DNA of 64,000 bases. It comes from DATFQE01 sp963733845. Lineage in GTDB: Bacteria > Actinomycetota > Thermoleophilia > Gaiellales > Gaiellaceae. The DNA lies in NCBI GenBank assembly GCA_963733845.1, contig CAVTEM010000010.1, positions 1-64,000 of the forward strand, in the 5' to 3' direction. A model generated the notes under the pieces. That model ran no database searches and was not told the DNA's origin. It saw nothing but the letters and a program-made list of their open reading frames with translations. This document shows, in pieces, positions 1 to 7,484 of the stretch; the stretch's first letter is position 1, and the number at the start of each line of letters is the position of its first letter. The translations under genes were made by a program, and so were the position numbers.

Positions 1-146
1 CGGCAGTGTGGTCGACCATGTGAGCACGTTACGACGACGCGTCGGCGTCTGTCGCGCACGGATTTGACATAAGGACGGTCAGCGGCGCGACACCGCTCGA
101 GGTTCACAGGGCGGTACGCCCGCCCGTCAATGAGAAGTACGAAAAG

Positions 147-548
147 TCAGGCCGCTTGCAGCGCCTCGATCGTTGCCGTAGGAACGATCCCCTCCACCCG
201 GCGCGCCAGCTCCTCGTCCAGGGTTACGAACGCGTCTGCCTGCAGCTTGGTGAGGGCAACGTACTCCGCGTCGTAGGTCTCGGCCCACCCCAGCTGCTCG
301 GCGAGCTTCCAGGCCCGACGCCGGAGCACGGCGTCGCCGAGGAGGCGGATCGGCATGGCCCAGATGCGGGCGAGTCGGTCGAGAGCGACGTCCGCCGAGA
401 GCTCACCGTTGTGTACGGCCTCGTGCAGGGCCGACAGCGTCTGCGAGCGCAAGAGCGTCGGCGCGAGCAGCTCGTGCTCGGGCGGGACCTCGATCTCCTC
501 ACTCGCTAGGCGGAGGACGACGCCGCAGTCGACGACGAATCTGGTCAT
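147..548 (-). CDS. PIN-domain (VapC-type) ribonuclease toxin, no visible antitoxin
   Basis: Probable PIN-domain ribonuclease of the VapC toxin type; 133 residues is the usual family size. The acidic residues expected of the Mg2+ site can be placed at Asp7 (FVVDCG), Glu43, Asp93 (TYDAEYVAL) and Asp111 (AFVTLDEELA). Family members cleave tRNA or rRNA and normally follow a small VapB antitoxin gene. No antitoxin-like reading frame ends at or overlaps this start: the strand upstream is non-coding up to the leader of the divergent ScyD-like gene. It is therefore an orphan, or its antitoxin has decayed. Function is by family; the missing partner is what the sequence shows. Confidence 0.8.
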   Translation of the reverse strand: MTRFVVDCGVVLRLASEEIEVPPEHELLAPTLLRSQTLSALHEAVHNGELSADVALDRLARIWAMPIRLLGDAVLRRRAWKLAEQLGWAETYDAEYVALTKLQADAFVTLDEELARRVEGIVPTATIEALQAA

Positions 549-768
549 CGGGCGGCCACGCTACCGCACCCGCCAGGGCCGGCCGGTACGGAGCGCCGTC
601 CGAGAGAGACGGCGCTCCGTCGCCGTGTTCTACGCCGGGCGCGGGCGAACCCTCCGACCGCCGACGAGGTTCCCACCGGTTGTAACTTCTTCAACAATCT
701 CTTCGGTTTGGTGGCCCGTTTGGCGTTGACGCCGCACCGGGTTAATGTGACTGGACGCCGTCGGGACT

Positions 769-792
769 GACAGCCGCCCGCCGCCGGCTGTC
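769..792 (+). other. Hairpin in the leader of the ScyD-like gene
   Basis: An 8-bp perfect inverted repeat (GACAGCCG / CGGCTGTC, 8-nt loop) sits about 40 bases before the start of the secreted ScyD-like gene. The rest of the 549-830 gap holds no ORF I can support. The hairpin could be a leader structure; no known riboswitch fold is recognisable. Confidence 0.35.
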
Positions 793-830
793 GGTAGTGG
801 TCCGGTTCCAACCTCTTGAAGGGGGATTCA

Positions 831-1940
831 TTGCGTACCAAACGACGGGTAGTACCGCTCGCGGTCGCGGCCGCGGCGATGTCGGCGCTCGCGATTGCTA
901 CATCGGGAGCCGCACAGTCGACGCCACAGGTCGTCGCCTCGGGCTTGGACAACCCTCGCCACCTCACCTTCTCGGCCGACGGAGAGCTGTACGTCGTCGA
1001 GGCGGGCCGAGGCGGCTCGATCAAGTGTGGCATCGAGCACCCGGCCCTCGGCCCCTCGTGCTTCGGCTTCTCCGGGGCGGTCACGCGGGTTCGAGACACC
1101 GGTGCCGAACAGCGTGTCGTAACCGGGCTTCCTTCCATTGCCGGAGAGACCGAGGCCTTGGGACCCTCGGACATCTCCTTCACCGGCAGCCAGAAATACG
1201 TGCTCAGCATCGGACTTGGTGGTAGCGATGCGCTGCGGGCCGCCTACGGCTCCCAGGCGGGACTCCTGGCTACCTTGGTCACCGGCAAGCTCAAGCACGA
1301 CGGCTACTCGTTGTTCGCCGACGTGCTCGCCAACGAGATGGTGGCCAACCCGGACGGTACGGACATCGACAGCAACCCGGTGGGGCTGGTCCGCCAGGGG
1401 GACGGCTACATCCTGGCCGACGCCGGCGGCAACGCCGTGGTGCGGGCCGGGCACAAGGGCAACTTCACCACGATCACGCCTTTGCCCCCCGGCAGCGCGC
1501 TCGCTCCACCGTTCCTGGGGCTGCCTCCGGGCACGCAGATCCCCACGGACGCCGTGCCGACCTCGGTGGTTCAGGGGCCTGACGGCGCCTACTACATCAG
1601 CCAGCTGACGGGCTTCCCGTTCGAGAAGGGCGATGCCAACATCTGGCGCGTCGTTCCCGGCCTGCCCGCGACGGTCTACGCGTCTGGGCTCACCAACCTC
1701 ACCGATCTGGCGTTCGCGCCCGACGGATCGCTCTACGCGGTGGAGATCTCGAGTAACGGCCTACTCACTGGTCCGATCGGCGCACTGGTGAAGATCAACC
1801 CGGGCAGCAGCCTCCACCAAACGGTGGCCGGCGGCTTGTTCGCCCCCTACGGCGTCGCCTTCGGCCGAGGGGCGGCGTACGTGACCACCTGCACCGTGTG
1901 CTTTGGCGGTGGCGAGGTCATCAAGATCGAGCTCCACTAG
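831..1940 (+). CDS. ScyD/ScyE family secreted beta-propeller protein
   Basis: Exported protein of the ScyD/ScyE family, with NHL/PQQ-like beta-propeller repeats. After a typical signal peptide (MRTKRRVVPLAV then an Ala-rich stretch to about residue 30) comes the family opening SGLDNPRHLTFSADGELYV. Repeated blades recur later (FAPDGSLYAVE, PYGVAFGRGAAYV). The names derive from cyanobacterial scytonemin clusters, but relatives are widespread and their biochemical role is unknown. I chose the TTG at 831 because AAGGGGG lies just before it; an in-frame TTG at 816 has no ribosome site. About 369 residues. It ends convergently with kynureninase across a strong hairpin. Confidence 0.85.
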   Translation: MRTKRRVVPLAVAAAAMSALAIATSGAAQSTPQVVASGLDNPRHLTFSADGELYVVEAGRGGSIKCGIEHPALGPSCFGFSGAVTRVRDTGAEQRVVTGLPSIAGETEALGPSDISFTGSQKYVLSIGLGGSDALRAAYGSQAGLLATLVTGKLKHDGYSLFADVLANEMVANPDGTDIDSNPVGLVRQGDGYILADAGGNAVVRAGHKGNFTTITPLPPGSALAPPFLGLPPGTQIPTDAVPTSVVQGPDGAYYISQLTGFPFEKGDANIWRVVPGLPATVYASGLTNLTDLAFAPDGSLYAVEISSNGLLTGPIGALVKINPGSSLHQTVAGGLFAPYGVAFGRGAAYVTTCTVCFGGGEVIKIELH

Positions 1941-1959
1941 GCAAGTGTTCGTACGTCCC

Positions 1960-1987
1960 GCGCGGGTCGCCTTCAGGCGGCCCGCGC
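1960..1987. terminator. Bidirectional intrinsic terminator
   Basis: A 12-bp stem (GCGCGGGTCGCC / GGCGGCCCGCGC, one G-T wobble) with a TTCA loop lies between two convergent genes. There is no T-run, which is common in high-GC actinobacteria. Confidence 0.7.
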
Positions 1988-2023
1988 GAGGACGTCACGA
2001 GCGCAAGCGCCTTGTGGCGCCGT

Positions 2024-3277
2024 TCACGTGACCCGCGCAGGGCGAGCCTCGACTTCGCGGTACTCGCCGGTCTCCACGAGCCGCGCCAACCGGTCGACGG
2101 CGTCCCAGATGTCGACGAAGCGGCTGTAGAGAGGAGCGAAACCGAGCCGCACCGTGTCCGGCGGGCGGAAGTCCGGGATCACGTCGGCGCGCTCGATCAG
2201 CGCGCGGCAGAGGCGCCAACCTTCGTCGTGTCCGAGGGAGACATGCGCGCCGCGCCGCGACGGATCCCGAGGCGTGTTCAACCGTAACCCGAGCGGTGCG
2301 AGGCGCTCGTCGTGAAGTGCGATCAGGAGCTCCGTCAGCGCGCGGGCCTTTTCGTGCGCGCGCTCGACCCCCGCCTCGAGGATCAGCTCGACGCCTGCGT
2401 CGACGGCAGCGAGCCCGAGGATGGGCGGCGTCCCGGCCAGGAAGCGCTCGATCCCGGATGCCGGCTCGTAGCGCGGTCCCATGGCGAACTGGTCTCGCTG
2501 CCCGAACCAGCCCCAGACCGGCGAACGCATCTGTTCCTGGAGATCGGTGCGAACGAAGAGGAACGCGGGCGCTCCGGGGCCGGCGTTGAGGTACTTGTAG
2601 GTGCAGCCAACGGCCAGGTCCGCGCGGGACTCCGCGAGCTCCACCGGCACCACACCTGCGGAGTGGCTGAGGTCCCACAGGATCAGCGCCCCGGCGTCGT
2701 GGGCAGCCTCCGTGATCGCAGTGAGATCTGCCAGCGCGCCGGAGCGGTACGAGACGTGCGAGAGGACGACCAGCGCGACGTCGTCAGCGCCCGCCGCGCG
2801 AGCCACGTCGTCGGCCGACGGGCCTGAGACGGGGTCGGACGCCATGCGGCGCAGCTCGAGCCCTCGGCTGGCGGCGATCCCCTCGAGCACGTAGCGATCC
2901 GTCGGGAAGTCGAGCTCGTCGACGAGCACGACACCGCGATCGGGTGAGAGATCGAGACTGCCCCACGCCAGCTTGTAGAGGTTGACCGTCGTCGAGTCGC
3001 ACGCGAGCGTCTCGCCGGGCTTCGCCCCGATCACCTGACCGATCCGGTCGCCGACGCGGACTGGGAGCTCGATCCAATCCTTCCACCCGCCGACGAGGCG
3101 CTCGCCCCAGTCGCGCACGACCGACTGCATCCGCTCGACCGTCTCGAGCGGTAGGCGTCCGAGTGAGTTTCCGTCCGCGTAGATGCATTCCGGGGCGGTG
3201 AAAACGAAGCGGTCCCTGAAACCCGCGAGCGGGTCGCGTTCGTCGAGCCCCTCCGCATGGCGGCGATCGAGCGTCAT
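2024..3277 (-). CDS. kynU: Kynureninase
   Basis: PLP-dependent kynureninase (EC 3.7.1.3), which cleaves L-kynurenine to anthranilate and alanine (or 3-hydroxykynurenine to 3-hydroxyanthranilate) in tryptophan catabolism. The 417-residue length is normal. Visible landmarks are the N-terminal YADGNSLGRLP segment, the FPTDRYVLEG segment, Asp202 and His205 in WDLSHSAG, and the Schiff-base lysine Lys228 in CTYKYLNAGPGAPAF. The C-terminal PPDTVRLGFAPLY segment is also typical. It starts 32 bases after the flavin hydroxylase gene on the same strand, so the two probably form one transcript for aromatic catabolism. No tryptophan dioxygenase or formamidase is in the window. Confidence 0.93.
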   Translation of the reverse strand: MTLDRRHAEGLDERDPLAGFRDRFVFTAPECIYADGNSLGRLPLETVERMQSVVRDWGERLVGGWKDWIELPVRVGDRIGQVIGAKPGETLACDSTTVNLYKLAWGSLDLSPDRGVVLVDELDFPTDRYVLEGIAASRGLELRRMASDPVSGPSADDVARAAGADDVALVVLSHVSYRSGALADLTAITEAAHDAGALILWDLSHSAGVVPVELAESRADLAVGCTYKYLNAGPGAPAFLFVRTDLQEQMRSPVWGWFGQRDQFAMGPRYEPASGIERFLAGTPPILGLAAVDAGVELILEAGVERAHEKARALTELLIALHDERLAPLGLRLNTPRDPSRRGAHVSLGHDEGWRLCRALIERADVIPDFRPPDTVRLGFAPLYSRFVDIWDAVDRLARLVETGEYREVEARPARVT

Positions 3278-3309
3278 CCGGCCGGAGGCTCCAAGTGGGA
3301 CACCTCGAG

Positions 3310-4818
3310 CTATGCCGCAGTCGGCGGTCCGAACCAGGTGGTCAGCGCGTCAGCGAGCCCCAGCTGGGTTTGGTCTCCCACCCAGGCGACATAGCCGTCG
3401 GGCCGAATCAACACGGCGGTGGGAGCAGTGACCGCCCCGAGCGCCGGAAGCTCCCACGTACCGACGTATGAGGCGTCGATCGACTGAACCCGATCTCCCC
3501 GGGGAGTGATGTCGAAGCCGCCGGGCTCACCGAGGTTGAGCAGCACCGGCCGCGCATCGTGCAGCAGGGTGAAGACCCGCAGCGGGCCGTCGGGGGTGAC
3601 CAGGTCGAGATCGGGCATGCGGCGTCCGAGCAGCGGGTGTCCCTCGCCGAGGTCGTAGTGGATGTCCAGGCCAGACATCCTCGCGGCGAATCGCCTGCGC
3701 GGCTCGTCCATTGCGAGGAGCTCGGCAATGGTGTCGCCCAACGTCTTGACCCGTTCGTCAGGGCTGAACAGCGAGACCTGCGCGATCGTGTCGCGCAGCA
3801 CGCGCGCAGCGACCGGGTGGCGCTCGGCGTGGTAGGTGTCCAGGAGGCTGTCCGGCGACGTCTGCTTGACGACCTGGGCCAGCTTCCAGCCCAGGTTCAC
3901 CGCATCCTGCACGCCGGTGTTGAGGCCCTGGCCGCCCACCGGGTTGTGCACGTGCGCGGCGTCGCCGGCCAGCAGCACCCGCCGATCGCGATAGGCCTCC
4001 GCCTGCCGGGCCGCATCGGTGAACCTGGAGATCCAGGTCGGGCTGTGGACCCCGTAGTCGGTTCCCCACACGGCGGTCAGCGCCTCGCTGAGCTCGCGCA
4101 GGGTGGGTTCGCCGCCGGATCCGAGGTGCTGCTCGGTCACCATGACTCCCGCCGGGCCCTCGTCCCCGTAGACCACCTTGCCCTCCGCGTCGATCACGTA
4201 CTCGACCTTGCCGAATGCATGGCGGCCAATGGCGTCGTGGTGGATACCCCACTCCGGCTCCTCGGCCAGCTCGACCTGGGCGATCAGGAAGCTCGTCGTC
4301 GGCTCCCACCCGGGGAACTCGATGCCTGCTGTCTTGCGGACCACGCTGCGTCCGCCGTCACAGCCGACGAGATACTCCGCCCGCATCGACTGGCCATCGG
4401 TCAACTCGACGTCGACTCCGATGTCGTCCTGCGCGAAGCCCGTGACTTCACGCTCGCGATGGATCGGCACACCCAACTCGTCGACCCATTCGGCGAGCAG
4501 GCGCTCGATGTGGTTCTGCCACAGCCCGAGCCCGTATGGGTGCCGCGTGGGAAAGTCGCTGATGTCCAACGGTGTCCCTGCGAACGCCGCGACCTGCGCC
4601 ACCTGTCCCTCGGACAGGAACCGATCGGCGATTCCACGCTGGTCGAGGACCTCGATGGTGCGCGAGTGCAGGCCGCCTGCACGCGAGCCGGCGAGGGCCT
4701 GGCTGGCACGCCGCTCGACGATGGCGACCTCGACGCCGGCCAACGCCAACTCGCCCGCCAACGTCAGACCTGTCGGACCTCCTCCGGCGATCACCACCGC
4801 ATGCTCGGTCATAGCCAC
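3310..4818 (-). CDS. FAD-dependent aromatic hydroxylase (class A monooxygenase)
   Basis: Single-component flavin monooxygenase of the PHBH/MhpA/PgaE type, 502 residues. It uses NAD(P)H and O2 to hydroxylate an aromatic substrate. Visible motifs are the Rossmann GGGPTGLTLAGELA near residues 12-25 with ERR at the end of beta-2, the DG motif (GCDGGRSVVRKTAG) and the GD motif (LLAGDAAHVHNPVGGQGLN). A C-terminal thioredoxin-like domain carries the PTAVLIRPDGYVAWVG signature of the phenol-hydroxylase subfamily. The substrate cannot be read from sequence. It lies upstream of kynureninase by 32 bases, so a role with an aromatic intermediate is likely but unproven. Rifampicin- or anthracycline-type hydroxylases are the alternative. 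Confidence 0.87.
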   Translation of the reverse strand: MAMTEHAVVIAGGGPTGLTLAGELALAGVEVAIVERRASQALAGSRAGGLHSRTIEVLDQRGIADRFLSEGQVAQVAAFAGTPLDISDFPTRHPYGLGLWQNHIERLLAEWVDELGVPIHREREVTGFAQDDIGVDVELTDGQSMRAEYLVGCDGGRSVVRKTAGIEFPGWEPTTSFLIAQVELAEEPEWGIHHDAIGRHAFGKVEYVIDAEGKVVYGDEGPAGVMVTEQHLGSGGEPTLRELSEALTAVWGTDYGVHSPTWISRFTDAARQAEAYRDRRVLLAGDAAHVHNPVGGQGLNTGVQDAVNLGWKLAQVVKQTSPDSLLDTYHAERHPVAARVLRDTIAQVSLFSPDERVKTLGDTIAELLAMDEPRRRFAARMSGLDIHYDLGEGHPLLGRRMPDLDLVTPDGPLRVFTLLHDARPVLLNLGEPGGFDITPRGDRVQSIDASYVGTWELPALGAVTAPTAVLIRPDGYVAWVGDQTQLGLADALTTWFGPPTAA

Positions 4819-4842
4819 GCTCCGGAACCGGCTCGCGGACTA

Positions 4843-4871
4843 CGGGGTCGCCGGCCCGGCCGGCGACCCCG
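4843..4871 (-). terminator. Intrinsic terminator after the alpha/beta hydrolase
   Basis: A 13-bp perfect stem (CGGGGTCGCCGGC and its complement) with a 3-base loop lies between the end of the 4898-5602 gene and the start of the flavin hydroxylase, both on the minus strand. Confidence 0.6.
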
Positions 4872-4897
4872 CGCCACAGGCATTCGAGCCGCCAGAG

Positions 4898-5602
4898 CTA
4901 CGAGGCCGGGACCGGCGCGGCTGTCGCCGCGGTCTCGATCATCGTTACGACCTCGTCCGGGTGGGAGACCATGGCCACGTGATTCGTCGCAATCTCCGTG
5001 GTTCTCGCCCCCATCCGTGCGGCGAATTGTCGCTGCGCCTCAGGTGGGATCGTCTGATCGCCTTCCGCCACGAGGAACCAGGTTGGAAGCGACCTCCAGG
5101 CCGGCGGCCCCATGACCTCCTCCAACGCGGACGCGTGGAGCGGTTGCTGAACCGCGTACATGACGCGGGCTTTCGTCGGATCGACGTCGGCGGCGAAATG
5201 GTTCAGGAAGTCGTCCTCGGGCAGCCACGCAAAGCCTTGATCGTCGATGTCGAGGTGTGCGATCGCAGGGGTCGGAGGCACCTGTTCCAGCAAAGCTCCG
5301 ATCGATTCCCCTTCGTCGAGCCCGAACCCGGCGATGTACACGAGTGCGACGGCGTTCGGCGCATCGTCGCCCAGCGCGGTAATGATCTGCCCCCCGAACG
5401 AATGGCCCACCACGATAGTCGGCCCATCCTGTCGGGCCAGTACGTGCCGAAGCCGAGCGACGTCGTCCGCCAGCTTCGTGATCGCGAGCTGTGGCGCAGT
5501 GACGTGGTACCCGTCGGCTTGCAGGCGCTCGATGACCGCGCTCCAGCTGGAGCCGTCGGCCCACGCGCCGTGGACGAGGACGATATTCGGCCGATCACCC
5601 AT
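4898..5602 (-). CDS. Alpha/beta-fold hydrolase (EstC-like)
   Basis: Small cytoplasmic alpha/beta hydrolase of 234 residues. It has the family opening NIVLVHGAWADGSSW (oxyanion-hole HG at 11-12), the nucleophile elbow GHSFGG with Ser68, and a late His in TNHVAM near residue 213. An Asp is expected in FLVAEGDQT. This subgroup includes EstC-like esterases and resembles plant methylesterases; the substrate is unknown. GAAGGAAGGAG lies at good spacing before the ATG. It is transcribed alone: a hairpin separates it from the downstream hydroxylase, and 120 bases without a gene separate it from the CpXC gene. Confidence 0.85.
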   Translation of the reverse strand: MGDRPNIVLVHGAWADGSSWSAVIERLQADGYHVTAPQLAITKLADDVARLRHVLARQDGPTIVVGHSFGGQIITALGDDAPNAVALVYIAGFGLDEGESIGALLEQVPPTPAIAHLDIDDQGFAWLPEDDFLNHFAADVDPTKARVMYAVQQPLHASALEEVMGPPAWRSLPTWFLVAEGDQTIPPEAQRQFAARMGARTTEIATNHVAMVSHPDEVVTMIETAATAAPVPAS

Positions 5603-5723
5603 TGAGGTCTCCTTCCTTCAGGCGATGGCGAAGAACAGCGGTGCATCCATGCTAGTCGTCCTGGAAAGCGCGGCTTCGTTCACGCTACGTCAAGGACCTC
5701 CGTCGGGCCTCGGGCAGCTCTCC

Positions 5724-6398
5724 CTAGCCGCGCGCAGCCTTGGGCTTCAGGTCCTCGCGGAGCGGAGCTCGCTGGGAACGGCCGGCGTTCACCCAGGTCG
5801 CGGCCGGGTCGAAGATCCCGGGCAGCTCCGCCGCCAGCTCTTCCCGTCGCGTAGCCGTCTCCTCCAGCAATTCCCAGGGGACGTCGAACAGCCGGTCTCC
5901 GTCCTTGAAGGTCAGGTTCATGCCGGGCTCCGCCGAGTCCAGGGTCGCGCCGTACACCAGGTCCTCCTTGATCGACTCGACGACGCGGTCGTCCAGGTCG
6001 TGGATCCGGCACACGACCTTCTCGCGGAGCTCCTCGAGCCCGAAGACGAGGCGGATGGAGACCGTCTCGCCGAACGCACGGACGAAGGGAGGGCCCTCCT
6101 CGCGGAGCGGCACCGAGAGCTCTCGCAGGGCCTCGAGCTCGAGCTCCGGCCAGTCCGGCCGCTCGGACTCGTGGAGGACGACGACGCAGAGCAGCCCGGG
6201 CAGGTCGATCCAGGTGAAACGGTCGTAGTGCCGGTGCTCGGCGTCGCAGTGCGGGCACGGCATCTTGAGCAGCTCCCGGTCCAGGAGCTGCTCCTGGAAG
6301 GGAGGATGACGCGCCGGGTTGGCGCTCTCGATCGTCACGGCGAGGACCTCCTCGCCACACGTCCGGCACGGAATCTTGCGGAGGTCAGTGATGGACAT
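5724..6398 (-). CDS. CpXC-domain protein (zinc-ribbon), third gene of the HEIGH operon
   Basis: Protein of 224 residues whose N-terminal half matches the CpXC family. Paired cysteines CRTC (11-14) and CPHC (48-51) probably hold one zinc. The motif is followed by the typical FTWIDLPGLLCVVV strand and a mixed alpha/beta region. The molecular role of CpXC proteins is unknown. Its ATG follows the stop codon of the preceding gene with no gap, so it is translationally coupled to the 361-residue protein and, through it, to the metallopeptidase. A partner, chaperone or immunity role in that operon is possible, but this is inference. Confidence 0.8.
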   Translation of the reverse strand: MSITDLRKIPCRTCGEEVLAVTIESANPARHPPFQEQLLDRELLKMPCPHCDAEHRHYDRFTWIDLPGLLCVVVLHESERPDWPELELEALRELSVPLREEGPPFVRAFGETVSIRLVFGLEELREKVVCRIHDLDDRVVESIKEDLVYGATLDSAEPGMNLTFKDGDRLFDVPWELLEETATRREELAAELPGIFDPAATWVNAGRSQRAPLREDLKPKAARG

Positions 6399-7484
6399 CT
6401 AGGGGGCGTCTCCGTTCGCCGGCCGCCACGAGCCGCCGTCCTGCACCTCGAGCACCCACTCGAGCGGGTCGCCGGGCTTGATCCGGACACGGCCCGGTTG
6501 GCTCATCTCCTCTTCGCTCTTGACGCCTGCGACCCGGGGAGACACGCGCCGCGCGCCGCCCGCGGCCCACGCGACGAGCGGACCCGGCACCGAAGCGATC
6601 AGCCCACCCTCCGTCACCTCCGCGGTATCCAGGAGATCGCGGGGCAGGATTCCCGGCGGGAGCGCGTCGGCGGCCGACAGCAGCGGCACGAGGGTCGAGG
6701 GTGGGGCGGACCAGTCGAGCTCCGGGGAAGCGTCGCCCAGGGGCACATAGACCGGTCCGAGCGCCCAGAGGTCGACAACCACCACGTCCGGGTGGCCCTC
6801 CAGCGGCCGCGGCTCGCCGGCCGGCACCGCGCGCGGTGCACGGGCGCGGAGGCGGGCACCGTCGAGCGCCTCCACGAGCTGGTCGTCCGTCAAGGCCGGC
6901 GGGGAGTCCGCAGGACTTCCGGCCGGGCCGTCGATCGTCCGTCCACCGAGCTCGTAGCGCCACTGCACGTCGTAGTCGCTGCCGATGTCGAGCGTTGCAG
7001 TCGCTTCCTTCGGAATCTTGGTGACACCACCCCCGCGGCCGGACGAAACAGAAGGCGAAGGGCCGACACCGCCGGCCACCGCATACGCGACCTGCGCTTC
7101 GGTCGTGGTCACCGTCACGCGTGTCCCTCCGTCCGGTAGAGAGGTCTCCTGGGCGCTCCAGACGTCCGGAAAGCCGGGGGTGGTTCCGCCGACGGCCATG
7201 ACGACGTAGATCAGGCCGCCGCCCCAGGCCTGCCCGTCGAGCAACCGGAGCTGGCTGAGCTCGCGCGCCGCCTGGTCGAAGCCGGCCGGGACGGCGAGGC
7301 GGCCGTCGGACACGCGGAAGAACGCGTTGCTCGTGCGTTCGGGCAGCGAGACCGTGACGCCCCAGAAGTCCGGCAGGCGGTCGTCCCAGGCGGGACGGAC
7401 GTCCGTCACGTCGCCGCCCGGAAGGTCGGTCTGGGCGCGCGCGGCGTCGGCGAGCTGCTCGGCGCTGACGGCGGTGCGGCTCAC
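6399..7484 (-). CDS. Uncharacterised 361-residue protein in the HEIGH metallopeptidase operon
   Basis: I do not recognise this family. The GTG start at 7484 overlaps the TGA of the upstream metallopeptidase by four bases (GTGA), with GGAAGG just before it. The open frame runs far upstream, but that part is only a shadow of the metallopeptidase. The protein is acidic and Pro/Gly/Ala-rich, with no signal peptide or membrane segment. It contains a Gly/Ser-rich stretch (GVGPSPSVSSGRGGGVTK) around residues 155-172 and ends in a strand-rich segment (DPLEWVLEVQDGGSW). Its position suggests an obligate partner of the large protein: immunity protein, adaptor or cargo loader. Confidence 0.75.
   Translation of the reverse strand: MSRTAVSAEQLADAARAQTDLPGGDVTDVRPAWDDRLPDFWGVTVSLPERTSNAFFRVSDGRLAVPAGFDQAARELSQLRLLDGQAWGGGLIYVVMAVGGTTPGFPDVWSAQETSLPDGGTRVTVTTTEAQVAYAVAGGVGPSPSVSSGRGGGVTKIPKEATATLDIGSDYDVQWRYELGGRTIDGPAGSPADSPPALTDDQLVEALDGARLRARAPRAVPAGEPRPLEGHPDVVVVDLWALGPVYVPLGDASPELDWSAPPSTLVPLLSAADALPPGILPRDLLDTAEVTEGGLIASVPGPLVAWAAGGARRVSPRVAGVKSEEEMSQPGRVRIKPGDPLEWVLEVQDGGSWRPANGDAP

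Noticed and set aside
549..830. A VapB-type antitoxin gene for the PIN toxin
   Set aside because: The only frame that overlaps the toxin start by ATGA is a Pro/Arg-rich shadow of the ScyD-like gene with no AbrB, Phd or RHH pattern.
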